DNA of 64,000 nucleotides, taken from NCBI RefSeq assembly GCF_018101125.2, contig NZ_JAELVF020000001.1, forward strand, positions 4,804,366 through 4,868,365, read 5' to 3'. The notes under the pieces were generated by a model. It was given only the letters and a program-made list of their open reading frames with translations. It did not search any database and had not been told where the DNA came from. A program made the translations under genes and the position numbers. Position 1 is the first letter of the stretch, and each line of letters begins with the position of its first letter. This stretch comes from Streptomyces tardus. Lineage in GTDB: Bacteria > Actinomycetota > Actinomycetes > Streptomycetales > Streptomycetaceae. Shown one piece after another: positions 8,809-18,442 of the stretch.

Positions 8809-9162
8809 ATGTTCCGCCGAGCTTTCTGGTTCAGCGCAGGCGCCGCCGCGGGCGTGTACGCCACCACCAAGGTCAACCGCAAGCTGCGCAGCCTCACCCC
8901 CGAGTCGCTTGCCGCGCGTGCCGCGGACAAGGCAGTCGAAACCGGCCACCGGGTCCGGGAGTTCGCCGTCGACGTGCGCCACCAGATGGCGCGCCGCGAG
9001 GAAGAGCTCAACGATGCGCTGGGACTCACCGCCGACCCGAACGAGCCGGTGACAATCCGTCAACTTCCGGGCGGCGGGAAGCGCGCCCAGCTCGGGTCGG
9101 CACCCGGCACCCACACGAACCGCACCAACGGACACCGCAGGACAGGGAAAGAGGACCTCTGA
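8809..9162 (+). CDS. Small conserved membrane-associated protein (probably DUF6167)
   Basis: The 117-aa product has one short hydrophobic N-terminal segment (about 5-20, AFWFSAGAAAGVYATTKV) and a charged helical body with EEELNDALGL. I recall this actinobacterial family as DUF6167; that name is from memory. It lies between the DUF948 gene and alaS, and its TGA overlaps the alaS ATG by one base. That suggests coupled translation with alaS, but no function can be assigned. Confidence 0.78.
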   Translation: MFRRAFWFSAGAAAGVYATTKVNRKLRSLTPESLAARAADKAVETGHRVREFAVDVRHQMARREEELNDALGLTADPNEPVTIRQLPGGGKRAQLGSAPGTHTNRTNGHRRTGKEDL

Positions 9163-11828
9163 TGGAGTCGGCTGAAATCCGTCGCCGCTGGCTGAGCTTC
9201 TTCGAGGAGCGCGGACACACGGCTGTGCCCTCCGCGTCGCTGATCGCCGACGACCCGACGCTGCTGCTGATCCCGGCCGGCATGGTGCCGTTCAAGCCCT
9301 ACTTCCTCGGCGACGTGAAGCCGCCGTTCGCCCGGGCGACCAGCGTGCAGAAGTGCGTGCGCACACCGGACATCGAAGAGGTCGGCAGGACCACCCGGCA
9401 CGGCACGTTCTTCCAGATGTGCGGCAACTTCTCCTTCGGCGACTACTTCAAGGAAGGAGCCATCACCCTGGCCTGGGAGCTGCTCACCTCCCCGGTGGCG
9501 CAGGGTGGTTACGGCCTCGACCCGGAGAAGCTCTGGATCACCGTCTACGAGAAGGACGACGAGGCCGAGCGCATCTGGCGCGAGGTGGTCGGCGTCCCCT
9601 CCGAGCGCATCCAGCGCCTGGGGATGGGCCCCAACTACTGGGACATGGGCGTGCCCGGCCCCTGCGGACCGTGCTCGGAGATCAACTACGACCGCGGTCC
9701 GGAGTTCGGCGAGGAGGGCGGCCCCGCCGTCAACGACGAGCGCTACGTGGAGATCTGGAACCTGGTCTTCATGCAGTACGAGCGCGGCGCCGGCTCCGGC
9801 AAGGACTACCCGATCCTCGGCGACCTGCCCGCCCAGAACATCGACACCGGGCTCGGCCTGGAGCGACTGGCGATGATCCTCCAGGGCGTTCGGAACATGT
9901 ACGAGACCGACACCCTGCGCGTGGTCATCGACCGCGCCACCGAGCTCACGGGTGTCCGCTACGGCGCCACCGACGACGGCGACGTCTCGCTGCGAGTGGT
10001 CGCCGACCACCTGCGCACCTCGGTCATGCTCATCGGGGACGGCGTCACCCCGGGCAACGAGGGCCGCGGCTACGTGCTCCGCCGCATCATGCGCCGCGCC
10101 ATCCGCAACATGCGCATCCTCGGCTCCCAGGAGCCGGTCGTGCGCACCCTGGTCGACACCGTGATCGACACGATGGGGGAGCAGTACCCCGAGCTGGCCA
10201 CCGACCGGGAGCGGATCTCCACGGTGGCGCAGGCCGAGGAGGTCGCGTTCCTGAAGACGCTGCGGGCCGGCACCACCATCCTGGACACCGCCGTCACCGA
10301 GACCAAGGCGTCCGGCGGACGGGTGCTCGCCGGCGACCAGGCGTTCCTGCTGCACGACACCTGGGGCTTCCCGATCGACCTCACCCTGGAGATGGCTGCG
10401 GAGCAGGGGCTCAGCGTCGACGAGGAGGGCTTCCGTCGGCTGATGAAGGAGCAGCGCGAGCGGGCCAAGGCCGACGCGCGTTCCAAGAAGACCGGCCACG
10501 CCGACCTCTCCGCCTACCGAGAGGTCGCCGACACGGCCGGCGCCACCGACTTCACCGGCTACACCCACACCGAGGGCGAGGCCAGCATCGTCGGCCTGCT
10601 CGTCGGCGGGGCGTCCTCCCCGGCCGCGTACGAGGGCGACGAGGTCGAAGTCGTCCTGGACCGCACCCCGTTCTACGCCGAGGGCGGCGGCCAGCTCGCC
10701 GACACCGGGCGGATCAGGCTGGCGGGCGGGGCCGTCGTGGAGGTGCGGGACGTGCAGCGTCCGGTGCCCGGCGTCAGCGTGCACAAGGGCGTGGTCCAGG
10801 TCGGCGAGGTGACGGTCGGTGCGCAGGTGCACTGCGCCATCGACGTCGGCCGCCGCCGGGCGGTGGCCCGCGCGCACAGCGCCACCCACCTCACCCACCA
10901 GGCGCTGCGCGACGCGCTCGGCCCGACCGCCGCCCAGGCCGGCTCGGAGAACTCCCCGGGCCGCTTCCGGTTCGACTTCGGTTCGCCGACCGCCGTGCCC
11001 GGCTCCGTGCTGCTCGACGTCGAGCAGCGGATCAACGAGGTGCTCGGCGGCGATCTGGACGTCCAGGCCGAGGTCATGACGCTGGACGAGGCCAAGAAGC
11101 AGGGCGCCATCGCGGAGTTCGGGGAGAAGTACGGCGAGCAGGTCCGGGTCGTGACCATCGGCGACTTCTCCAAGGAGCTGTGCGCCGGCACCCATGTCTC
11201 GAACACCTCGCAGCTCGGTCTGGTCAAGCTGCTGGGCGAATCCTCCATCGGCTCCGGCGTGCGCCGGGTGGAGGCGCTGGTGGGCGCCGACGCCTACAAG
11301 TTCCTCGCCAAGGAGCACACCGTCGTCTCCCAGCTCACCGAGCTGGTCAAGGGTCGCAGCGACGAGCTTCCCGAGCGCGTATCGGGGATGATCACGCGGC
11401 TGCGCGAGGCGGAGAAGGAGATCGACCGGCTGCGTGCCGAGAAGGTGCTTCAGGCCGCCGGTTCGTTCGTGGAGCAGGCCAAGGACTTCAAGGGCGTCGC
11501 GCTGGCCTCCGGGCGGGTGCCCGACGGCACCAGCGCCGACGACCTGCGCAAGCTCGTACTGGACGTGCGCGGCCGTATCGCCGGCGACCGGGCCGCGGTG
11601 GTGGCGCTCTTCACTGTGGTCAAGGACCGCCCGCTGACGGTCGTCGCGACCAACGAGGCGGCTCGCGAGCGTGGGCTGAAGGCCGGCGACCTGGTGCGCA
11701 TCGCGGCGAAGACCCTCGGCGGCGGAGGCGGCGGCAAGCCCGACGTCGCCCAGGGCGGCGGGCAGGACCCGGCCGCGGTCGACGAGGCGCTGGCCGCCGT
11801 CGAGCGTCAGGTGGCCGAGGTCGCGTGA
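9162..11828 (+). CDS. alaS: Alanyl-tRNA synthetase
   Basis: The 888-aa product is full length. It has the class II catalytic core (RRWLSFFEERGH near the start, motif FFQMCGNFSFGDYFK) and the editing domain with zinc ligands in HSATH (His572, His576) and CAGTH (Cys674, His678). A Gly-rich C-terminal C-Ala/DHHA1 domain ends the protein (LGGGGGGKPDVAQGGG). It charges tRNA-Ala and clears Ser/Gly mischarging. I saw no T-box leader upstream. Confidence 0.98.
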   Translation: MESAEIRRRWLSFFEERGHTAVPSASLIADDPTLLLIPAGMVPFKPYFLGDVKPPFARATSVQKCVRTPDIEEVGRTTRHGTFFQMCGNFSFGDYFKEGAITLAWELLTSPVAQGGYGLDPEKLWITVYEKDDEAERIWREVVGVPSERIQRLGMGPNYWDMGVPGPCGPCSEINYDRGPEFGEEGGPAVNDERYVEIWNLVFMQYERGAGSGKDYPILGDLPAQNIDTGLGLERLAMILQGVRNMYETDTLRVVIDRATELTGVRYGATDDGDVSLRVVADHLRTSVMLIGDGVTPGNEGRGYVLRRIMRRAIRNMRILGSQEPVVRTLVDTVIDTMGEQYPELATDRERISTVAQAEEVAFLKTLRAGTTILDTAVTETKASGGRVLAGDQAFLLHDTWGFPIDLTLEMAAEQGLSVDEEGFRRLMKEQRERAKADARSKKTGHADLSAYREVADTAGATDFTGYTHTEGEASIVGLLVGGASSPAAYEGDEVEVVLDRTPFYAEGGGQLADTGRIRLAGGAVVEVRDVQRPVPGVSVHKGVVQVGEVTVGAQVHCAIDVGRRRAVARAHSATHLTHQALRDALGPTAAQAGSENSPGRFRFDFGSPTAVPGSVLLDVEQRINEVLGGDLDVQAEVMTLDEAKKQGAIAEFGEKYGEQVRVVTIGDFSKELCAGTHVSNTSQLGLVKLLGESSIGSGVRRVEALVGADAYKFLAKEHTVVSQLTELVKGRSDELPERVSGMITRLREAEKEIDRLRAEKVLQAAGSFVEQAKDFKGVALASGRVPDGTSADDLRKLVLDVRGRIAGDRAAVVALFTVVKDRPLTVVATNEAARERGLKAGDLVRIAAKTLGGGGGGKPDVAQGGGQDPAAVDEALAAVERQVAEVA

Positions 11829-11847
11829 GCCCGCTCGGAGTCAACTG

Positions 11848-12300
11848 ATGCGCAGGGGACGGCGGTTGGCCGTGGATGTGGGGGACGCCCGGATCGGGGT
11901 CGCGAGCTGCGACCCCGACGGGGTGCTCGCCACTCCGGTCGAGACCGTGCCCGGCAAGGACGTACCGGCCGCCCAGCGCCGCCTGGCGCAGATCGTCGAG
12001 GAGTACGAGCCGCTGGAGGTGCTGATCGGGCTGCCCCGCTCGCTGAGCGGCGGCGAGGGCCCGGCGGCGGCGAAGGTGCGGACTTTCGCGGAGCGGCTGG
12101 CCGCGCTGGTCGGCCCGGTGCCGGTACGGCTGGTCGACGAGCGCATGAGCACGGTGACCGCGGCCCAGTCGATGCGTGCGTCCGGGGTGAGCGCGAAGAA
12201 GGGCCGGTCCCGCATCGACCAGGCCGCGGCGGTGGTGATCCTGCAGAGTGCGCTGGAGGCGGAGCGCGGATCCGGGCAGCCGCCGGGCCACAGCGTCTGA
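11848..12300 (+). CDS. ruvX: Putative pre-16S rRNA nuclease / Holliday junction resolvase-like YqgF
   Basis: The 150-aa RNase H-fold protein has the family's acidic catalytic positions. Asp10 lies in VDVGDARIG, the next motif is VLIGLP, and DERMSTVTA is followed by IDQAAAVVILQ. YqgF/RuvX acts in 16S rRNA 5'-end processing and was first annotated as a resolvase. It follows alaS by 19 nt and precedes mltG, the standard actinobacterial order alaS-ruvX-mltG-aroE. Confidence 0.94.
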   Translation: MRRGRRLAVDVGDARIGVASCDPDGVLATPVETVPGKDVPAAQRRLAQIVEEYEPLEVLIGLPRSLSGGEGPAAAKVRTFAERLAALVGPVPVRLVDERMSTVTAAQSMRASGVSAKKGRSRIDQAAAVVILQSALEAERGSGQPPGHSV

Positions 12301-12622
12301 GCGGGCCCGCCGTGCTCGTCCGCGGAGCGCCGCCCCGCGGGATGTGCGCCCGCGCGGAATCCGTCCCGGTACTCCGACTGCGGGGAGTTCGCCCCGCGGG
12401 AACGTCGTCGTCCCGGGGCTCGTTGGCATGGGCGGGTGCCGAGTTCGCGGACGCCCGGTCGACCGCTCGTCGCCGCGGGCCCGACCGGGGGAGAGGCACG
12501 CCCCGCAAGGGTCCGGCTCAGGTGGTTGTGTGATCGCAATACGGTAGCGTTCCGGGCGACACGGCGGCCGACCGAGCGTCGAGCTCTCGATGGCGGAAGC
12601 CGAAGCGCGGCATAGGGGATCG
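12301..12622. other. 322-nt gap between ruvX and mltG
   Basis: No credible gene is seen. A 12-bp direct repeat CGCCCCGCGGGA occurs at 12331 and 12390. The second copy lies in a partial palindrome (GTTC...GAAC, 12387-12403). The mltG promoter is probably in the less G/C-rich stretch around 12525-12555, but I cannot assign -35/-10 boxes with confidence. Confidence 0.5.
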
Positions 12623-14695
12623 ATGACTGAGTATGGCCGGGGCCAAGGCTCCCAACCGTGGCACCCCGAGGACCCGTTGTACGGGGACCAGGGCTGGGAC
12701 GGTACTCAGCAGGCGCATCAGCCCCCGGGCCAGGGCCACCCCCAGCAGGGCCGGCCCGACCAGGACCCCTACGGCTACGCCGACTGGCAGCAGCAGCCGG
12801 GCGCGCCCCAGTCACCGTACGGGGACGACCCGTTGGGCACGCGCCAGCAGCAGGGCCCGTACCAGGACCCGCCCCAGCAGTACCAGCAGCAACAGCAACA
12901 CCAGCAGCATTACGACCCGCACGCCCAGCAGGGCGGCTACGGCTACGGCGACACCGGCGGCGGGCAGCAGCCCTACACCTCCCCGGACGCCTACGGAGCC
13001 GGATCCGCCTACGGCCAGGACCCGTACGCGCAGCAGCACGAGTCCTACGGCCGCGGCGTCGCACCCGGGCAGCAGCAGGACGGCTATCCGGCAGGCGATC
13101 CGTACGCGCAGCAGCAGGGCTACGGTGCGGCGGACCCGTACGGCGGGACCGCCGGGCACGGAGATCCCCACGGCCGGGACGCCTCGTACGCGCCGGACAC
13201 CTCGTACGGGCACGCCGCCTCCCACGCGTCGGACACTTCGTACGCGCCGGACACTTCGTACGGGCACGACGCCTCCTACGGCCGGGACGGCTCCCCGGGG
13301 CAGGAGGCTCCGTACGCGGGGGCGGCCGGCGCCCAGGGGCATGCGGCTGCGCAGGCGCGGCAGCCCGAGCCGGCGGCACCCGAGGAGTGGGACAGCGACT
13401 CCCGCCTGGAGAACCACGCCTTCTTCTCGGACGACCACGCCCCCGCGGCTTCCGGCGGTCGCGCGCAGGCGCGGGCTGAGCGGGCGGCGGGACGCGGCGA
13501 GGGCGGCGAGGGTTCGGGGCGGTCGGCCCGCGGCGGAGCAGCCGAGGACGACGACCTCGACGACGACCCGGGCGATCGCGAGCCGGGCCGCAGGCGCGGA
13601 CGCGGTCGCAAGGACGGCGGTCGCAAGGACGGCGGTCGCAAGAAGAACGGCATGGCCTGTCTGACGGCCGCGGTCGTCCTGGTCGGCGGTGTCGGCGGTG
13701 CGGGCTACCTGGCGTACGACTTCTTCCAGGGCCGGTTCGGTTCCGCCCCCGACTACTCGGGCGCGGGCAGCGGCGAGGTGCAGGTCGAGATCCCGGCCGC
13801 GTCCTCGCTCTCCCAGATGGGGAACATCCTCAAGAAGGAAGGCGTCGTCAAGAGCCACGACGCCTTCGTGGAGGCGAGCGGCAAGAACGGCGACGCCGCC
13901 AAGATCCACGCGGGCACCTATCTGCTGCGCAAGGGGATGTCCGCCGAGGCCGCGATCAAGCTGATGCTCGACCCCGCCAGCCAGAGCGGGTTGATCGTGC
14001 CCGAGGGCCTGCGAGCCAGCAAGATCTACGAACTCATCGACGAGCGCACGGAATCCCCCGAGGGCACCACCGAGAAGCTCGCCAAGAGCACCGAGTTCGA
14101 CCTGCCCTCCTGGGCGGAGGGGGGCGGGGATCCGCTGGAGGGTTTCCTCTTCCCGTCCAAGTACAGCGTCTCCAAGAAGACCGAACCGGTGGCCGTGCTC
14201 AAGGAGATGGTCAAGCGCGCCAACGCCGAGTTCACGAAGGTGGACCTGGAGGGGAACGCCAAGAAGGTCGGGCACACCCCCTACGAGGTGCTCACGATCG
14301 CCTCGCTCATCCAGGCCGAGGCCCAGTCCGACGACGAGTTCGGCAAGGTCTCCCGGGTGGTCTACAACCGGATCAAGCCGGGCAACAGCGCCACCAACGG
14401 CCGCCTGGACTTCGACTCCACCATCAACTACGCGCTCGGCCGCTCCACTCTGGACGTCAGCGTCACCGACACCAAGCTCGACCACCCGTACAACACCTAC
14501 CGCATCGCCGGACTGCCCCCCGGCCCGATCGACAACCCCGGCCACCAGGCGATCGAGTCGGCCCTCAAGCCGACCAAGGGGGAGTGGCTCTACTTCGTCA
14601 CCGTCCGGGCCGGCGACACCCGCTTCAGCGAGACCTTCGAGGAACACTCGCAGCACGTGCGGGAGTTCAACGAGGAACAGCGCAGGAACGACTGA
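12623..14695 (+). CDS. mltG: Endolytic murein transglycosylase with long disordered N-terminus
   Basis: ATG 12623 (after AGGGGAT) gives 690 aa; an ATG 33 nt upstream lacks this site. Residues 1 to about 240 are a Gln/Tyr/Gly/Pro/Asp-rich low-complexity region with repeated YAPDTSYGH-like units, then an acidic/Arg-rich stretch. One membrane helix (about 343-363) precedes an extracytoplasmic MltG (YceG) domain. The catalytic Glu is Glu566 in IQAEAQSDDEFGKV. MltG cuts nascent glycan strands at the membrane. Its stop overlaps the aroE start (TGATG). Confidence 0.94.
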   Translation: MTEYGRGQGSQPWHPEDPLYGDQGWDGTQQAHQPPGQGHPQQGRPDQDPYGYADWQQQPGAPQSPYGDDPLGTRQQQGPYQDPPQQYQQQQQHQQHYDPHAQQGGYGYGDTGGGQQPYTSPDAYGAGSAYGQDPYAQQHESYGRGVAPGQQQDGYPAGDPYAQQQGYGAADPYGGTAGHGDPHGRDASYAPDTSYGHAASHASDTSYAPDTSYGHDASYGRDGSPGQEAPYAGAAGAQGHAAAQARQPEPAAPEEWDSDSRLENHAFFSDDHAPAASGGRAQARAERAAGRGEGGEGSGRSARGGAAEDDDLDDDPGDREPGRRRGRGRKDGGRKDGGRKKNGMACLTAAVVLVGGVGGAGYLAYDFFQGRFGSAPDYSGAGSGEVQVEIPAASSLSQMGNILKKEGVVKSHDAFVEASGKNGDAAKIHAGTYLLRKGMSAEAAIKLMLDPASQSGLIVPEGLRASKIYELIDERTESPEGTTEKLAKSTEFDLPSWAEGGGDPLEGFLFPSKYSVSKKTEPVAVLKEMVKRANAEFTKVDLEGNAKKVGHTPYEVLTIASLIQAEAQSDDEFGKVSRVVYNRIKPGNSATNGRLDFDSTINYALGRSTLDVSVTDTKLDHPYNTYRIAGLPPGPIDNPGHQAIESALKPTKGEWLYFVTVRAGDTRFSETFEEHSQHVREFNEEQRRND

Positions 14696-15549
14696 TGACC
14701 GAAGAACGAAGGGCCGCCGTTCTCGGCTCGCCCATCACCCACTCGCTCTCGCCCGAACTGCACCGCGCCGCGTACCGGGCGCTGGGGCTGAGCTGCTGGG
14801 CGTACGACATGTTCGAGGTGGACGAGCGGGCGCTCGCGCCTTTCATGGGCACGCTGGACTCGTCCTGGGCCGGCCTCTCCCTCACCATGCCGCTCAAGCG
14901 GGCCGTCATCCCCCTGCTGGACGACGTGAGTTCGACCGCGGCCGAGATCGAGGCGGTGAACACGGTCGTGTTCTCCGAGGACGGCCGCCGGGTCGGCGAG
15001 AACACCGATGTGCCCGGCATGCTCGCCGCGCTGCGCGAGCGCGGCGTGGGACGGGTGCCGCACGCCGCCGTGCTGGGTGCCGGCGCCACCGCGGCCTCCG
15101 CGCTCTCCGCCCTCGGTCGGATCTGCGACGGCGAGATCACCGCGTACGTGCGCAGTGCCGAGCGCGCCGCGGAGATGCGCGGCTGGGGCGAGCGGTTGGG
15201 CGTGTCCGTCACCACCGCCGACTGGAGCCGGGCCGCGGAGGCGCTGGGCGCACCGCTGGTGGTCGCCACCACTCCCGCCGGCGCCACCGACGCACTCGCC
15301 GGATCCGTGCCTCCACGCCCCGGCACGCTCTTCGACGTGCTGTACGAGCCCTGGCCGACCGAGCTGGCCGCCGCCTGGCAGCAGCGCGGCGGGCAACTCG
15401 TGGGCGGCCTCGACCTGTTGGTGCACCAGGCGGTGCTCCAGGTGGAGCTGATGACCGGCGCCGAGCACGGCCCGCTGACCGCGATGCGCAGCGCCGGAGA
15501 GGCTGCGCTGACCGCGCGCGGCACGGTGTCCGGCGGGCTGTCCGGCTGA
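14695..15549 (+). CDS. aroE: Shikimate dehydrogenase
   Basis: The 284-aa product has the N-terminal substrate site (GSPITHSLSP, catalytic Lys68 in LTMPLKR), an NTDVPG motif and the Rossmann loop VLGAGATA. It reduces 3-dehydroshikimate with NADPH. The ATG overlaps the mltG stop by one base. aroC starts 93 nt further on, and the rest of the pathway follows. Confidence 0.95.
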   Translation: MTEERRAAVLGSPITHSLSPELHRAAYRALGLSCWAYDMFEVDERALAPFMGTLDSSWAGLSLTMPLKRAVIPLLDDVSSTAAEIEAVNTVVFSEDGRRVGENTDVPGMLAALRERGVGRVPHAAVLGAGATAASALSALGRICDGEITAYVRSAERAAEMRGWGERLGVSVTTADWSRAAEALGAPLVVATTPAGATDALAGSVPPRPGTLFDVLYEPWPTELAAAWQQRGGQLVGGLDLLVHQAVLQVELMTGAEHGPLTAMRSAGEAALTARGTVSGGLSG

Positions 15550-15642
15550 CGGACCTCCGCCCGGAGCGCGACGCGGTCCGTGGCAGGATCTGCACCACAC
15601 GTCGCGCCAGGACCCGACGCGTCGAGGACTTGAGGAGAACCG

Positions 15643-16827
15643 TTGAGCAGGTTGCGCTGGTTGACCGCAGGGGAGTCCCACGGCCCCGCACTGGTGGCGA
15701 CGCTGGAGGGGCTGCCGGCCGGTGTGCCGATCACCACGGAGCTGGTGGCGGACGCCCTTGCGCGCCGCCGTCTGGGCTACGGACGCGGCGCCCGGATGAA
15801 GTTCGAGCGCGACGAGATCACCTTCCTCGGCGGCGTGCGCCACGGGTTGTCCCTGGGCTCCCCGGTCGCGGTGATGGTCGGCAACACCGAGTGGCCCAAG
15901 TGGGAGCAGGTGATGGCGGCCGACCCGGTCGATCCTGACGTTCTCGCCGACCTGGCCCGCAACGCCCCGCTCACCCGCCCCCGGCCCGGCCACGCCGATC
16001 TCGCCGGTATGCAGAAGTACGGCTTCGACGAGGCCCGTCCGATCCTGGAGCGCGCCTCGGCCCGCGAGACCGCGGCGCGGGTGGCGCTCGGGGCGGTGGC
16101 GCGCTCGTACCTGAAGGAGACCTGCGGCGTCGAGATCGTCTCGCACGTGGTGGAGCTCGGCGCGGCCCGTGCGACGTACGGCAGGGTGCCGGTGCCGGCG
16201 GACGTCGAGCGGCTGGACGCCGACCCGGTGCGCGCGCTGGAGCCCGCGGCCTCCGAGGCGATGGTCGCCGAGATCGACCAGGCCCACAAGGACGGGGACA
16301 CCCTCGGCGGGGTGGTCGAGGTCGTCGCCCACGGTGTGCCGGTGGGCCTCGGCTCGCACGTCCACTGGGACCGCAGGCTGGACGCACGACTGGCCGGTGC
16401 GCTGATGGGCATCCAGGCCATCAAGGGAGTCGAGGTCGGGGACGGCTTCGACCTCGCACGGGTCCCCGGTTCGAAGGCGCACGACGAGATCGTCGTCACC
16501 GACGACGGCATCCGCCGCGCCTCGGGCCGCTCCGGCGGTACCGAGGGCGGACTGACCACCGGTGAACTCCTGCGCGTGCGCGCCGCGATGAAGCCGATCG
16601 CCACGGTGCCGCGGGCGTTGGCCACCGTCGACGTCAGCACCGGCGAGACGGCCAGGGCGCACCACCAGCGCTCCGACGTCTGTGCGGTGCCGGCGGCGGG
16701 GATCGTGGCCGAGGCGATGGTCGCGCTGGTGCTCGCCGACGCGGTGGCCGAGAAGTTCGGCGGCGACAACGTCGCCGAGACCCGCCGCAACGTCACCGGC
16801 TACCTCGAGAACCTGGCGATCCGGTGA
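15643..16827 (+). CDS. aroC: Chorismate synthase
   Basis: The 394-aa product begins at a TTG codon with GAGGAG upstream and the canonical N-terminus LRWLTAGESHGPAL. The conserved segments RARETAAR-like (ASARETAARVALG) and RSGGTEGGL are present. It converts EPSP to chorismate and needs reduced FMN. The stop codon overlaps the aroK start (GTGA). A TTG start here may tune expression. Confidence 0.97.
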   Translation: MSRLRWLTAGESHGPALVATLEGLPAGVPITTELVADALARRRLGYGRGARMKFERDEITFLGGVRHGLSLGSPVAVMVGNTEWPKWEQVMAADPVDPDVLADLARNAPLTRPRPGHADLAGMQKYGFDEARPILERASARETAARVALGAVARSYLKETCGVEIVSHVVELGAARATYGRVPVPADVERLDADPVRALEPAASEAMVAEIDQAHKDGDTLGGVVEVVAHGVPVGLGSHVHWDRRLDARLAGALMGIQAIKGVEVGDGFDLARVPGSKAHDEIVVTDDGIRRASGRSGGTEGGLTTGELLRVRAAMKPIATVPRALATVDVSTGETARAHHQRSDVCAVPAAGIVAEAMVALVLADAVAEKFGGDNVAETRRNVTGYLENLAIR

Positions 16828-17351
16828 GCGCCGCGAACGCCGGTCCGGCGGTGGTCCTGATCGGCCCGATGGGCGTCGGCAAGTCGACGGTCGGGAAGCT
16901 GCTGGGCGAACGCCTGGACGCCGCCTGCCGCGACACCGACGAGGACATCGTCAGCGGTGCGGGCAAGCCGATCGCCGAGATCTTCTACGACGAGGGCGAG
17001 GACCACTTCCGCGCCCTGGAGCGCGCCGCGGTGCGCACCGCCCTGGCCGAGCACGAGGGCGTGCTCGCGCTCGGCGGCGGCGCGGTCATGGCCGCCGAGA
17101 CCCGCGAACTGCTCGCCGGACGCCCGGTGGTCTTCCTGGAGATGGGCGTCGCCGAGGCCGCGCGCCGCACCGGGCTCGACGTCGCCCGGCCGCTGCTCGC
17201 CGTCAACCCCCGCCAGCAGTGGCGCCGCCTGATGGAGGAGCGCCGCCCGCTGTACGCGGAGGTTGCCCGGGTCGTGGTGAGCACGGACGAACGCACCCCC
17301 GACGAGGTCGTCGAGGAGATCATGGACGCTCTGGAGCTGAGGAAGGCATGA
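16824..17351 (+). CDS. aroK: Shikimate kinase
   Basis: This 175-aa P-loop kinase has GPMGVGKST (14-22), the shikimate-binding DTDEDI and the GGGAVM loop. It phosphorylates shikimate with ATP. Its GTG overlaps the aroC stop and its TGA overlaps the aroB ATG, so it should be translated as part of a coupled aroC-aroK-aroB-aroQ unit. Confidence 0.96.
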   Translation: MSAANAGPAVVLIGPMGVGKSTVGKLLGERLDAACRDTDEDIVSGAGKPIAEIFYDEGEDHFRALERAAVRTALAEHEGVLALGGGAVMAAETRELLAGRPVVFLEMGVAEAARRTGLDVARPLLAVNPRQQWRRLMEERRPLYAEVARVVVSTDERTPDEVVEEIMDALELRKA

Positions 17352-18442
17352 GCAACGAAACCCGGGTACGCGTCGCGGTCGCAGGCAGCGCGGGCACCGA
17401 GCCCTACGACATCCTGATCGGCCGTCAACTCCTCGGCGAACTGCCGACCCTGATCGGCAGGCAGGCCAGGCGGGTCGCCGTGCTCCACCCGGAGGCCCTC
17501 GCCGAGACCGGGCAGGTGCTGCGCGAGGACCTCGCCGAGCAGGGCTACGAGGCCATCGCCGTCCAGCTGCCCAACGCGGAGGAGTCCAAGACGGCCGAGG
17601 TCGCCGCGTACTGCTGGAAGGCGCTCGGCCAGACCGGCTTCACCCGCAGCGATGTCATCGTCGGGGTCGGCGGCGGCGCCACCACGGACGTGGCGGGCTT
17701 CGTGGCGGCGACCTGGCTGCGCGGGGTGCGCTGGATCGCCGTGCCCACGACCGTGCTCGGCATGGTCGACGCGGCGGTCGGCGGCAAGACCGGAATCAAC
17801 ACCGCGGAGGGCAAGAACCTCGTCGGAGCCTTCCATCCGCCGGCCGGGGTGCTGTGCGACCTCGCGGCGCTGGACAGCCTGCCGGTGCACGACTACGTCA
17901 GCGGCCTCGCCGAGGTCATCAAGGCCGGCTTCATCGCCGACCCGACGATCCTGGAGCTCATCGAGAGCGACCCCGAGGGTGCTCGCGGGCCCGCCGGTCC
18001 GCACACCACCGAACTGCTGGAGCGCTCGATCCGGGTCAAGGCCGAGGTGGTCGGCAGCGACCTCAAGGAGTCCGGGCTGCGCGAGATCCTCAACTACGGC
18101 CACACTCTCGCCCACGCGATCGAGAAGAACGAGCGCTACGAGTGGCGCCACGGTGCGGCCGTCTCCGTCGGTATGGTCTTCGCGGCCGAACTGGGCCGTA
18201 TCGCTGGCCGGTTGGACGAGGCGACGGCGCAGCGGCACCGCGCCGTACTGGAGTCCGTGGGGCTGCCCGTCACCTACCGCGGCGACCAGTGGCCGATGCT
18301 GCTGGAGACGATGAAGGTCGACAAGAAGACCCGCGGGGACCGGCTGCGCTTCATCGTCCTGAACGGACTCGCCGCACCGACCGTGCTGGAGAGCCCCGAC
18401 CCGGCGATGCTGCTGGCCGCGCACGCGGAGATCGCGGCGTGA
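17348..18442 (+). CDS. aroB: 3-Dehydroquinate synthase
   Basis: The 364-aa product has the NAD-binding GGGATTDVAGFVA, the substrate loop AAVGGKTGIN and zinc ligand histidines in NYGHTLAHAIE and WRHGAAVSVGM. It cyclises DAHP to 3-dehydroquinate. The ATGA overlap with aroK and GTGA overlap with aroQ indicate coupling. Confidence 0.97.
   Translation: MSNETRVRVAVAGSAGTEPYDILIGRQLLGELPTLIGRQARRVAVLHPEALAETGQVLREDLAEQGYEAIAVQLPNAEESKTAEVAAYCWKALGQTGFTRSDVIVGVGGGATTDVAGFVAATWLRGVRWIAVPTTVLGMVDAAVGGKTGINTAEGKNLVGAFHPPAGVLCDLAALDSLPVHDYVSGLAEVIKAGFIADPTILELIESDPEGARGPAGPHTTELLERSIRVKAEVVGSDLKESGLREILNYGHTLAHAIEKNERYEWRHGAAVSVGMVFAAELGRIAGRLDEATAQRHRAVLESVGLPVTYRGDQWPMLLETMKVDKKTRGDRLRFIVLNGLAAPTVLESPDPAMLLAAHAEIAA

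Noticed and set aside
8804..9161. T-box leader for alaS
   Set aside because: The upstream DNA is coding and overlaps alaS by one base. No specifier or T-box motif was seen.
9060..11318. Long antisense frame (about 750 codons) opposite alaS
   Set aside because: Same codon-bias artefact; composition is His/Asp/Gly/Leu-rich antisense noise and AlaS is certain on the other strand.
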